From Croceibacter atlanticus HTCC2559 (GTDB lineage: Bacteria; Bacteroidota; Bacteroidia; Flavobacteriales; Flavobacteriaceae), in NCBI RefSeq assembly GCF_000196315.1, contig NC_014230.1, positions 2,876,501-2,940,500 on the forward strand: a DNA stretch of 64,000 nt. Reading direction: 5' to 3'. The translations under genes were made by a program, and so were the position numbers. Position 1 is the stretch's first letter. Every line of letters begins with the position of its first letter. The notes under the pieces were generated by a model that ran no database searches, was not told the origin of the DNA, and was given only the letters and a program-made list of their open reading frames with translations. Of the stretch, positions 33,753-41,688 are shown one piece after another.

Positions 33753-34172
33753 TTATATTACCAAGTCTATTTTACCCTGCATATTGTCCTGTATTACTTT
33801 CTTAATTTGCAGATGTTGTATACCAGAGCCTAATTTCTCGTGTAACACATCTCCTTCTGCACACCCAAAGAGTAAGGCTCCCAATGGTGTAATAACAGAT
33901 ATTTTATCTTCTTTTATATTTTTACTTGCTGGAATAACAAGATGTAAGTGTTTCTTTAAATTTTCATTAAACTCTACCAAAATATTTGAGTTAAACCTAA
34001 TAACATCTGTAGGGACATCTTCCTCATCCAGAATTTGGGCATTCTTAAGATTATCATTTAAACATTTTATTGCTCTTTGAGTATCAAAATCTTTAGCATA
34101 GCTTGAAATATTAAGTATGCGCTTTAAAAGCACATATTCTTTTTTTTCTATTATTAAGCTTCCGTATTTCAT
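33753..34172 (-). CDS. GreA/GreB C-terminal-domain (Rnk-like) protein
   Basis: 139 residues. The C-terminal FKBP-like domain of the GreA/GreB/Rnk superfamily (about 60-139) is recognised from HLVIPASKNIKEDKISVITPLGALLFGCAEGD. The N-terminal about 50 residues are a short helical region, not a full GreA coiled coil, so transcript cleavage by the usual tip is unlikely. Rnk-type proteins bind RNA polymerase. First gene behind the sigma-54-type promoter, which hints at a stress or starvation role. Confidence 0.75.
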   Translation of the reverse strand: MKYGSLIIEKKEYVLLKRILNISSYAKDFDTQRAIKCLNDNLKNAQILDEEDVPTDVIRFNSNILVEFNENLKKHLHLVIPASKNIKEDKISVITPLGALLFGCAEGDVLHEKLGSGIQHLQIKKVIQDNMQGKIDLVI

Positions 34173-34279
34173 ATCTTGAAATCTTATTTAATTTAATAAA
34201 CACTCATACTATATTTATATCATTTCAATTCGCGGTATGGCGAGTGAAAGATTTAGTTTTAAGATTCTTTATAGTAAAG

Positions 34280-34294
34280 GCAATCGATATGCCA
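34280..34294 (-). promoter_or_regulatory. Sigma-54 (-24/-12) promoter
   Basis: The minus strand reads TGGCATATCGATTGC. GG and GC are separated by exactly 10 bp, and both TGGCA and TTGC match the sigma-54 consensus. The predicted start is near 34268, about 96 bp before the Rnk/GreA-like ATG. It lies in the gap between the sigma-54 activator gene and its probable target operon. Seen directly; use by sigma-54 is inferred. Confidence 0.8.
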
Positions 34295-34318
34295 ATTAAT
34301 TTTTCAACATTGGCTTTA

Positions 34319-34346
34319 ATAAAAAACCCTTATTGTATAAGGGTTC
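34319..34346 (-). terminator. Terminator after the sigma-54 activator operon
   Basis: AACCCTTAT and ATAAGGGTT form a 9-bp stem with a 3-nt loop; reading the minus strand, a run of six T follows. It separates the regulator operon from the sigma-54 promoter just beyond. Confidence 0.8.
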
Positions 34347-34392
34347 ATTTGATTTCTAAAAAACTTAAAGTGAAAATTATTTGGTAAATAAT

Positions 34393-34406
34393 TACTCAGA
34401 TGAGTA
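34393..34406. promoter_or_regulatory. TACTC-N4-GAGTA palindrome, candidate activator-binding site (UAS)
   Basis: TACTCAGATGAGTA is a perfect 5+5 inverted repeat (6+6 with the inner A/T). Its centre lies about 131 bp upstream of the predicted sigma-54 start, the normal place for an NtrC-type enhancer. The same TACTC-N4-GAGTA pattern occurs at 38995-39008. Confidence 0.6.
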
Positions 34407-34429
34407 GAAAGTAAACGTTTATAGAAAAG

Positions 34430-35758
34430 TTAATTTTCCATCTTACTTCGTAGAGTTTTTCGGGTGATTCCTAAAATTTCAGCAGCCTTTGTTTTGTTGT
34501 TGTTGCAAGCATTCAAAACTTTCTGGATATACTCCTTTTCAATTTGTTTTAATGGCAATAAAGAATCTTCAGGGAAACTGATATCAAATTTTAAGTTATC
34601 TGGTAAATGTTCTACACCTATAATTTTGTTACACATAATTACAGCACGTTGTATTACATTCTCCAGTTCTCGAATATTTCCTGGCCAGTTATAGCGCTGC
34701 AGGATTGCTGTTGCCTCTTGTGTTATACGTACAAAGCGATCTTTGTACTCTACGCCATATTTAAATAGGAATTTTTCGATGAGCAATGGGATATCTTCTT
34801 TTCTTTCACGAAGTGGTGCAACATTAATCTCAACGACAGTAAGACGGTAAAAAAGATCTTCCCTAAAGGTATTTTTTTTTATCATCTCCTTTAGGTTACC
34901 ATTTGTAGCAGCTATTATGCGAACATCTATTTTGCTTGCTTTCTGTGCGCCTAACTTCACCACTTCTTTTTCTTGTAAGACTCTTAACAATCGTGTTTGC
35001 ACAGCTTTAGATGCATTGCCAATTTCATCTAAAAAAATAGTTCCACCATTTGCAGCCTGAAAAAAACCGTCTCGGTTCTTGTCGGCTCCAGTGAAAGCTC
35101 CTTTTGTATACCCAAAAAGTTCAGCCTCTAACAAGTTCTCAGGAATACCGCCGCAATTAACGGCAATAAATGGTGCTCTAGAAAATTTCCCTTGATAATG
35201 TATAGCACGCGCTACAAGCTCCTTACCTGTACCGCTTTCGCCTTTAATAAATATAGTAGCCTTATTATCCTTAACACGCTCTATAACCTGAATAACATCA
35301 TTAATCTTTTCTGACTTTCCTATAATTTCACCATAAGAATTATCATTTGTAGGTTTTAAGTTTGAAGAGGAAGAATTTAAATTATCACGTTTACCTAACG
35401 AATTAGTTACAGCACTTTTTAGCTCATCTTTAGTAAATGGTTTTGTTAGATAATCTGCAACACCAGACTTTATAGCTACAAGAGAATCTTGAATAGATGG
35501 ATAACCCGTAACCACGAGCTTTGGTAATGTTGGATAATGCTCTGAAACAAACTTGATGAGTTCTGAACCATCTACTTGCGGCATTTTTAAGTCGGTAATT
35601 AGTAAGTCTATTTTAGTGTCCCGTAAAATTTGAACAGCCTCTTTTACAGAAAGTGCCTTATATGTATGGTAGCTCCATGATTTTAGATGGCGCTGCAACA
35701 ATTCGAGGATATTAATATCATCATCTACAATTAAAATATTTTCTTTTCTTAGCTCCAT
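34430..35758 (-). CDS. Sigma-54-dependent response regulator (NtrC family)
   Basis: 442 residues. The receiver domain (about 6-120) has the phosphoacceptor D56 in DLLITDLKMPQVDG. The AAA+ domain (about 143-365) has Walker A GESGTGKE, the sigma-54-contacting GAFTGA loop, and LFLDEIGNAS-type Walker B (GGTIFLDEIG). The Fis-type HTH is at about 400-440 (KTKAAEILGITRKTLRSKM). It remodels sigma-54 RNA polymerase when phosphorylated. The cognate kinase is encoded 8 bp upstream. The HTH probably binds the nearby TACTC-N4-GAGTA palindromes, an inference. Confidence 0.95.
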   Translation of the reverse strand: MELRKENILIVDDDINILELLQRHLKSWSYHTYKALSVKEAVQILRDTKIDLLITDLKMPQVDGSELIKFVSEHYPTLPKLVVTGYPSIQDSLVAIKSGVADYLTKPFTKDELKSAVTNSLGKRDNLNSSSSNLKPTNDNSYGEIIGKSEKINDVIQVIERVKDNKATIFIKGESGTGKELVARAIHYQGKFSRAPFIAVNCGGIPENLLEAELFGYTKGAFTGADKNRDGFFQAANGGTIFLDEIGNASKAVQTRLLRVLQEKEVVKLGAQKASKIDVRIIAATNGNLKEMIKKNTFREDLFYRLTVVEINVAPLRERKEDIPLLIEKFLFKYGVEYKDRFVRITQEATAILQRYNWPGNIRELENVIQRAVIMCNKIIGVEHLPDNLKFDISFPEDSLLPLKQIEKEYIQKVLNACNNNKTKAAEILGITRKTLRSKMEN

Positions 35759-35766
35759 TTAAACCA

Positions 35767-36864
35767 TTATACTTTTGGAAGGCATACTGTAAAAGTAGCA
35801 CCTTTGATTTTGTTATTCTTTGCAGTAATTGTTCCCTTGTGACTAGTTACAATACCGTGCACCACACTTAATCCCAAACCCGAACCTTCTCCTGTTGGTT
35901 TGGTTGAAAAAAAAGGTTGAAAAACTTTTTCAATTATTTCTTCAGGTAATCCTAATCCTTCATCTGACACTTTAAAAACGATGTGCATTTTAGTTTCTGA
36001 TACCGAAATTGTCACTAAACCATGCTCTGGTGTAAAATAGATTGCATTAATTATAAGATTAAAAATAATCTGCATAAGTTGAACCTTATCTGCTCGAACA
36101 AAAAGCTCCTTGTCTTCAATTTTTACATTATACTCTACATTAGCTTTTTTGAATGAAGCCTCAAGAAGAGAAAGTGAATTATAAACACTAGTTACCAAAT
36201 TTAGTTCTTGCATTTCCTGTGGCATCTCACAAGAAAAGAACAAAAGCTTTTTTACCACTTCTCTCGAGAAAATAGCATTCTTAATAATTTTATCTAAATC
36301 TTCAGCAATATTACTATTACCCTTTACTTCGTCTTTAATTAATTCTGAAAATCCTAAAATATTTGCCAGAGGTGTATTAAGCTCATGTGCTATACCTGCA
36401 GTAATTTCCCCTAATATACCTAGACGATCTGCGTGCTCCATCTGCCTTTTAAGTGAAATTTCATTTTGTTGAATTTCGATACGCTCAATAAGGTTTCCAA
36501 TTTTTAAAGCCACATTATCAAGTAATTGACTTTCTTCTTTTAAAAATGAATACTTATTATCTTTTAATGAGGCGATTATGAAACCTTCTGGCTTATTAAA
36601 AACCTGAATATTTGATGTTAATTTGTTAGACTTATTTATTATATCTGTTTTAGCTGAACAGATAGAGGTAACAATATTAACCTCGGTTTGCTTAGGATAT
36701 TGAAAGCCTTTTTTTAGACTATAAGCTACAGCATCTAAGCTTTCTTGTAACTGCTCTATAGTAGCATTTGAAATGATAGATGATACTTCATAAAGGCAAG
36801 TTAACTCTTTAATACGCTCTTTTAAAGCCGCTTCTGTATTGCTTTTGTTTTGAAGATTCATCAT
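35767..36864 (-). CDS. Cytosolic sensor histidine kinase
   Basis: 365 residues, no TM. An N-terminal GAF-like region (about 15-130, starting RIKELTCLYEVSSIISN) precedes HisKA with H160 in TAGIAHELNTPLANILG and an HATPase domain with NLIINAIYFTP, DEGLGLPEEI and GSGLGLSVVHGIV. It pairs with the downstream NtrC-type regulator. With no membrane part it needs an internal signal or an accessory sensor; the two-TM helical protein three genes upstream in the same run is a candidate. Start M1 or M2 uncertain. Confidence 0.93.
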   Translation of the reverse strand: MMNLQNKSNTEAALKERIKELTCLYEVSSIISNATIEQLQESLDAVAYSLKKGFQYPKQTEVNIVTSICSAKTDIINKSNKLTSNIQVFNKPEGFIIASLKDNKYSFLKEESQLLDNVALKIGNLIERIEIQQNEISLKRQMEHADRLGILGEITAGIAHELNTPLANILGFSELIKDEVKGNSNIAEDLDKIIKNAIFSREVVKKLLFFSCEMPQEMQELNLVTSVYNSLSLLEASFKKANVEYNVKIEDKELFVRADKVQLMQIIFNLIINAIYFTPEHGLVTISVSETKMHIVFKVSDEGLGLPEEIIEKVFQPFFSTKPTGEGSGLGLSVVHGIVTSHKGTITAKNNKIKGATFTVCLPKV

Positions 36865-36900
36865 TAACTCATAGCGTTTTAAAAATACAATTTAGTGAAA

Positions 36901-38184
36901 TTAAGATGTTCGGCGTAAAATTATATATCCAATAACTGCAGCAATTAAGGATCCAATAAGCACTCCTATTTTTGCCGAATTTAAATAGATAGATGATGAG
37001 AATGCTAAATTTGCTATAAATATGGCCATTGTAAACCCAATACCTGCGAGAAATGAGACGCCAATTATTTGTTGCTTGCTAATATCTTTAGGGATTGTAA
37101 TCCATTTTAGTTTTTGTGCTAATAATACAATACCGCTAACACCAATCCCTTTTCCTAATACCAAAGCAATGATAATGGTTATAGCAAATGAACTGTTTAC
37201 AGACTCTACACCATTTATAGAAATGCCGGCATTAGCAAGAGCAAAAATTGGTATAATACAATAAGCCACCCAACCATGTAAGTCATGTTCTAAGCTTTGA
37301 AGCGGTGATCGAAATTGATCTGTCGTTTCATCCAGATTATTAAGTTGAGCAAGTTGTTGTTTAGATAAGATTGGTTTTTTAAGAATACGAGCTTTTTTAA
37401 AGTCATTATAAAATTTACCTAATGAATTTATAAAATCATCTGTAACCATTTTTTGTCTTACGGGTACAGAAAATGCCAGTAATATTCCTGCAATTGTTGG
37501 ATGAATACCTGCCTTTAAAAATAAAAACCACACAGCGATTCCTGCTATTAAAAGTAAAAACTTTGAAAAGAATTGGCGTGCAGCAAGTATATATAAGAGC
37601 CCTAATATTCCAAAAGCAATAGCAAGTAAACCCATTTTAATTGTTCCGCTGTAAAATAGAGCAATTACCATAACTGCACCTAAATCATCTACAATTGCAA
37701 ACGCTGTAAGAAATATTTTTAGATTTAACGGAATTCTCTTTCCTAAGGCGTTGAGTACAGCAAGTGAAAATGCAATATCTGTTGCCATAGAAATTCCCCA
37801 ACCATCTTGCGTTTCGGGGTTTTGATTAATTAAAAAGAATAATGCAATAGGAATAATCATACCACCTAATGCTCCAAATAATGGGAAGGCTAATTTTTTT
37901 ACGGAGTTTAATTCGCCGATTAGGATTTCTCTTTTAATCTCTAAACCAATGAGGAAAAAGAAGATAGCCATTAGCCCATCATTTATCCATAGTATAACAG
38001 GTTTTGTGAATTCAAAGCTCTGTGTGGTGATACCTAATTCGTAATTCCAGATTGCATCATAACTACTTGCGTAAGGAGAATTTGCCCAGACTAATGCTAA
38101 TATAGTAGTTGCTAAAAGTAGAATACCACTTAGGGATTCAATTTTTACAAATTTTTGAAAAGGGGATAATAGTTTGGTAGTCAT
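36901..38184 (-). CDS. nhaA: Na+/H+ antiporter NhaA
   Basis: 427 residues, about 11-12 TM helices. Family motifs: LWINDGLMAIFFFLIGLEIKRE, ATDIAFSLAVLNALGKRIP, FAIVDDLGAVMVIALFYSG (the two ion-binding aspartates) and KAGIHPTIAGILLAFSVPVR. The loop at about 260-300 is longer than in E. coli NhaA, as is common in Bacteroidota. It exports Na+ in exchange for H+. It lies 36 bp before the kinase gene and 53 bp after the sensor gene, in one apparent operon, which points to salt or pH as a signal. Confidence 0.93.
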   Translation of the reverse strand: MTTKLLSPFQKFVKIESLSGILLLATTILALVWANSPYASSYDAIWNYELGITTQSFEFTKPVILWINDGLMAIFFFLIGLEIKREILIGELNSVKKLAFPLFGALGGMIIPIALFFLINQNPETQDGWGISMATDIAFSLAVLNALGKRIPLNLKIFLTAFAIVDDLGAVMVIALFYSGTIKMGLLAIAFGILGLLYILAARQFFSKFLLLIAGIAVWFLFLKAGIHPTIAGILLAFSVPVRQKMVTDDFINSLGKFYNDFKKARILKKPILSKQQLAQLNNLDETTDQFRSPLQSLEHDLHGWVAYCIIPIFALANAGISINGVESVNSSFAITIIIALVLGKGIGVSGIVLLAQKLKWITIPKDISKQQIIGVSFLAGIGFTMAIFIANLAFSSSIYLNSAKIGVLIGSLIAAVIGYIILRRTS

Positions 38185-38237
38185 TAAATGACTTTAATTT
38201 TTAAAGTTAATAATGTTTTAAAAAGAAAAATTTAATA

Positions 38238-38876
38238 CTAGTCGACAGTCTTTAAATTAGAGCCGTACGATGTTTTCTTGATTCTATAGAATATAACAAA
38301 TTGGATGGCAATACCAACTATAATGAGCAATCCTAATTCAAGGTTTGAGAGAAGATTTGTAGTATTTAAAGATTTTTGTGCCAAGAACATTTTACTTTTG
38401 CTTTCAAGTATTTGTGTTTCAGCTAAATCATTAAGGTCGTTCTTAATATGTTTAAATATTTCAGGAATAACATGAGTATTATTATTTATAGAATTTTCTC
38501 TATACTTTAATTCAATTCTCTCTAGTGTAGTAAGATGTTCTTTTAAAGACTCAAACTGTCTACGTTCTGAAGTTGTAAGTTTAGTGCCAGCAAATTTCTC
38601 CATCAACTCTTCTATGCGGGCATCATTCTCTACCGACCATTTATTGGTATTGTTTTCAATAAATTGCTGCTCTTTCTGATAAACAATTGTACTTATCTCA
38701 AATATATAATGCTGTGCAACTACACGGTCTTCATAAACAGAGGTTAGTGCTTCTTGTGCTGTTTCAAAATGCCTCCTATCAACTAAATTGGTTGCGAGGA
38801 TTAAGAAAAAAACTGCTAATAAAGCGAGTGCTAAATTAAACTTTTGCCTAAAGTTATATTTTTCTTTTGTTGCCAT
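38238..38876 (-). CDS. Two-TM four-helix-bundle sensor-like protein (4HB_MCP-like), no output domain
   Basis: 212 residues. TM1 at about 14-32 (LALALLAVFFLILATNLV), a charged helical periplasmic region at about 33-175, and TM2 at about 179-200 (LELGLLIIVGIAIQFVIFY), with only about ten cytosolic residues after it. The layout equals the sensory half of a chemoreceptor or histidine kinase without HAMP or kinase. It heads the nhaA-kinase-regulator run, so it may pass a periplasmic signal to the soluble kinase. That is inference. Confidence 0.75.
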   Translation of the reverse strand: MATKEKYNFRQKFNLALALLAVFFLILATNLVDRRHFETAQEALTSVYEDRVVAQHYIFEISTIVYQKEQQFIENNTNKWSVENDARIEELMEKFAGTKLTTSERRQFESLKEHLTTLERIELKYRENSINNNTHVIPEIFKHIKNDLNDLAETQILESKSKMFLAQKSLNTTNLLSNLELGLLIIVGIAIQFVIFYRIKKTSYGSNLKTVD

Positions 38877-38994
38877 TTAATTGTATTTAGTAATGGCATA
38901 ATGCAAAATTCAAGCAAACAAAGCAGTCATAACTACAACAAGTTGTTATTTAACCAATTACAACCATAAGAATATAATATTACTGGGTAATAAA

Positions 38995-39022
38995 TACTCA
39001 TTCGAGTAACTATTACTCGAAT
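38995..39022. promoter_or_regulatory. Clustered palindromes matching the TACTC-N4-GAGTA site
   Basis: TACTCATTCGAGTA (38995-39008) overlaps a longer perfect inverted repeat, ATTCGAGTAA and TTACTCGAAT with a 3-nt spacer (39000-39022). A looser TTACTGGGTAA lies just before, near 38980-38990. They sit about 120 bp upstream of the sensor gene, and the half-site also occurs at 34393-34406. Confidence 0.6.
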
Positions 39023-39136
39023 ATTATTAGGTGTTATATTTGATATTTTGTAGGAACTACTAGATAAACTTCTATGTTTTTTTAATACACAAAACTCATC
39101 TTCCTACTTCAATTAAATAGTTAAAAGATAAAACAT

Positions 39137-39174
39137 AAAAAAAACTCCTAAAAGCAATATGCAAATAGGAGTTT
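39137..39174 (-). terminator. Terminator after tRNA-Arg
   Basis: AAACTCCTA and TAGGAGTTT form a 9-bp stem with a 15-nt loop. On the minus strand a run of T follows, directly downstream of the tRNA 3' end. Confidence 0.75.
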
Positions 39175-39182
39175 AATTTTTG

Positions 39183-39256
39183 TGACCGCGCCAGGATTCA
39201 AACCTGGAACCTCTTGAGCCGTAATCAAGTGCGCTATTCAGTTGCGCCACGCGGCC
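39183..39256 (-). tRNA. tRNA-Arg (anticodon ACG)
   Basis: The 74-nt cloverleaf folds completely by eye: acceptor GGCCGCG/CGCGGTC, D stem GCGC/GCGC, anticodon stem CTTGA/TCAAG with loop TTACGGC (anticodon ACG, reading CGN arginine codons after inosine modification), T stem CCAGG/CCTGG with loop TTTGAAT, discriminator A. CCA is not encoded. The D-loop AACTGAATA lacks the usual GG pair, having GA. Confidence 0.95.
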
Positions 39257-39333
39257 GTTAGCATAATTAAATGCGGGTGCAAATATATAACTTTCTTTTA
39301 AAATAAAAAGCTGTTACATTTAAAATAATAAAT

Positions 39334-39363
39334 AAAAAAAAGCGCTCTTTAAAAGAGCGCTTT
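39334..39363 (-). terminator. Terminator after the M57 protease gene
   Basis: AAAGCGCTCTT and AAGAGCGCTTT form an 11-bp hairpin. The minus strand continues into a T run. It is 30 bp beyond the protease stop codon. Confidence 0.85.
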
Positions 39364-39392
39364 AGTGTTGTAACACGTGCTAAGATTTTTGC

Positions 39393-40289
39393 TTAATAAA
39401 GGTAGTTTAAAGCAGTAATATCATTACTGTTAAACTCTCCATCTTCACCACTGCTAAAACAAGCTAACATAATAGACGTAGAATCATATCCTGTTGGAGT
39501 TCCTGGGATGTGGTTAGCACCAACTCCTGCAGTTCCTTCGTTTGTATTTTGACCACAACTCTGACGGCTAAAGTAATCTGTGTGACGGAATCCTACAGAG
39601 TGTCCTATTTCGTGAGTAATAACGTGCTCAATTACATTTGTGTTATAGTTACTTAATCCATAAATCTGTACAAATTTATGTGGGTTTCCTCCACTTGGGA
39701 AACCTGCAGATCCTCCTGCACCACTTGGGTTATTTACAGTATTGTTGTAAACAACCATATCTTTGTTTTGGTAGTTTGTACCAAAAGTTAAAGAGAAATT
39801 GATGTTAAGGTTTAATCTATTATAGTTTGCAACTGCCCATTGTAATGCAGTTTGCTCGCTACTAGTTAACGCCTGGCTTCCACCAGTATAACCAATAATT
39901 GTAATTGTTTGAGGACTAACTAATGCGTTAGTACTATATTGAGCATTTTCATTTGAATAACCATTAAACTCCAACTCTTCAAGTTCAGCTTTAGTCATTA
40001 CGATATCACCTTCTATACGTATAGCTTTTTCTGATGTACCGTCTGGTAAATATCTTAACTCTTCTTGAGCTCCGATAGGACTAAGATGTTTAGAAGCAAT
40101 TAAATCTAAAGTAGCTTGATCTAAATTTGTTGGGGTAAGGTCTGTATTAACACCTAAAGTTTCAAGAGAACCTGTTGTAACTTCATTAGTGTCTGCAACC
40201 TCTGCGTTGTTTGTATCATTATCTTTCTCACAAGAAACGAATACCATCCCGCAGATTGCAGGTATGATCAATAATTTTCTGAATTTCAT
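39393..40289 (-). CDS. M57-family zinc metalloprotease lipoprotein
   Basis: 298 residues. Lipoprotein signal (MKFRKLLIIPAICGMVFVSC, Cys about 20), an N-terminal propeptide-like region rich in polar residues (about 21-125), and a metzincin-like catalytic domain with HEIGHSVGFRH at about 224-234 (two zinc histidines, the glutamate and the third histidine) and a later Met-containing turn (SIMLACFS). It is of the protease B/dual-action HEIGH type found in Bacteroidota. Probably exported to the periplasm or cell surface. Monocistronic. Confidence 0.88.
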   Translation of the reverse strand: MKFRKLLIIPAICGMVFVSCEKDNDTNNAEVADTNEVTTGSLETLGVNTDLTPTNLDQATLDLIASKHLSPIGAQEELRYLPDGTSEKAIRIEGDIVMTKAELEELEFNGYSNENAQYSTNALVSPQTITIIGYTGGSQALTSSEQTALQWAVANYNRLNLNINFSLTFGTNYQNKDMVVYNNTVNNPSGAGGSAGFPSGGNPHKFVQIYGLSNYNTNVIEHVITHEIGHSVGFRHTDYFSRQSCGQNTNEGTAGVGANHIPGTPTGYDSTSIMLACFSSGEDGEFNSNDITALNYLY

Positions 40290-40537
40290 AATTGATTTGA
40301 ATTTAAATTAAAATTTAGTTTGGTTTTGTAATATTTTGGTGTGTTACAACATCACCATTTGTGGTTATGACACTAAATTCTGAATTTTAATTCGAATAAT
40401 ATAAATCAGACCTGAATATTAAGAAAATTTTAAGATTATGTTAATGAGCAGCATAATGCATTAGACATGAGTTAATTGGTGTTAAATTAACGCTCAAGCC
40501 CTATAAAGCCTATGAATTTAATGGGGTAAATGTGTAT

Positions 40538-40813
40538 TTAAACTATTTCTGCGCTTAGACCAGCTTGCAACAATTTAGAACATCTCGGTTTAAGATCATT
40601 AAAAGAACCAGATTTTACCGTGCACTTTCCTTTGTAGTGAACCAAAAGTGCACATTGTTCTGCTTGTAAAGGTTGATGATCACAAGCAGAGATGAGAGTT
40701 TCTATTACGTGATCAAAAGTATTGACATCGTCATTATAGAGTACGATCTCATTCTCCTTTTTCTCAACTGTTTTAATGTCTAGTGCTTCTAAAAGTTTTT
40801 CTTCTGGACTCAT
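40538..40813 (-). CDS. clpS: ATP-dependent Clp protease adaptor ClpS
   Basis: 91 residues. Core motifs LYNDDVNTFDHVIETLISAC, ALLVHYKGKCTVKSG. It binds N-degron substrates and hands them to ClpA/ClpC. Family-typical length. It lies 38 bp after prmA, and a TATCTTTG box on the minus strand (40833-40840) just upstream may give it a promoter of its own. Confidence 0.93.
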   Translation of the reverse strand: MSPEEKLLEALDIKTVEKKENEIVLYNDDVNTFDHVIETLISACDHQPLQAEQCALLVHYKGKCTVKSGSFNDLKPRCSKLLQAGLSAEIV

Positions 40814-40851
40814 AACCTATCTTCTTCAAGTGCAAAGATAAAAAATTCTTA

Positions 40852-41682
40852 TTAGTCTTTTATAAATTTTGCAGCTACCCATTGGTCTTTAACGTAATGA
40901 TTAACATAGGTTAAGCCTTGATTAGTGCATTCGGATTTTATAAGATCGAGATCTTCTTCATAAAATCCGCTTAAATAGATAACACCATCTTTAGACAGAC
41001 AATTTGCATATGTCTTCATATCATTAAGCAATATGTTTCTATTTATATTAGCAATAATAATATCATATTTTCTATTACTTAATAACGAAGCATCTCCTTG
41101 CTCTACAGTAATTTTAGTACAGTTATTACGCTCTGCATTTTCAATTGAATTGAGGTAACACCATTCGTCTATATCTATTGCATCTAATGGTCCTGCACCA
41201 CGCATTTCGGCTAGGATTGCTAATACAGCAGTACCGCAACCCATATCTAGAACCTTTTTACCAATAAAGTCATCTTTAAGAATATGCTGTATCATCATAT
41301 GCGTTGTAGCATGATGACCTGTACCAAATGACATTTTAGGCTCTATGATAATATCATACTCCTCATTGCCTTTGTCATGAAAAGGAGCTCTTACTCTACA
41401 ATTGTCACTTACAACAATTGGCGTGAAATTCTTCTCCCATTCTGCATTCCAGTTTACTTGCTCAATAGTCTTTGTATTATATGTAATCTCAAACTCTGGA
41501 TTATTTAGCACAAAAACATACTTAAGTAAATCTTCCTTATAGTACTCTTCTAAAATATAAGCTTGTAAGCCATCTTCAGTCTCTACAAAGCTATCAAAAC
41601 CTAATTCTCCCAATTCTGCTAAAAGAATATCTGAAGCTGGCTGAAGCGGTGTTACCTTAAAATTGAATTCTATATAATTCAT
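40852..41682 (-). CDS. prmA: Ribosomal protein L11 methyltransferase
   Basis: 276 residues. A substrate-recognition N-terminal domain, then a SAM-dependent Rossmann domain with MSFGTGHHATTHMMIQ, KVLDMGCGTAVLAILAEMRG and the substrate motif IIANINRNILL. It methylates lysines and the N-terminus of L11. It follows tpiA by 6 bp and probably shares its transcript. Confidence 0.93.
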   Translation of the reverse strand: MNYIEFNFKVTPLQPASDILLAELGELGFDSFVETEDGLQAYILEEYYKEDLLKYVFVLNNPEFEITYNTKTIEQVNWNAEWEKNFTPIVVSDNCRVRAPFHDKGNEEYDIIIEPKMSFGTGHHATTHMMIQHILKDDFIGKKVLDMGCGTAVLAILAEMRGAGPLDAIDIDEWCYLNSIENAERNNCTKITVEQGDASLLSNRKYDIIIANINRNILLNDMKTYANCLSKDGVIYLSGFYEEDLDLIKSECTNQGLTYVNHYVKDQWVAAKFIKD

Positions 41683-41688
41683 ATACTA

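Larger units (their letters stand above)
38877..39182. promoter_or_regulatory. Gene-free control region upstream of the sensor operon
   Basis: This 306-bp gap holds the clustered TACTC/GAGTA inverted repeats and the tRNA terminator. A plus-strand TATATTTG box lies near 39031-39038, with no gene downstream of it. No GG-N10-GC sigma-54 match lies in minus orientation, so the sensor operon itself is probably read by another sigma factor. No ORF of note. Confidence 0.5.

Noticed and set aside
38877-38990. A sigma-54 promoter for the sensor operon
   Set aside because: No GG-N10-GC pattern occurs on the minus strand in the interval.
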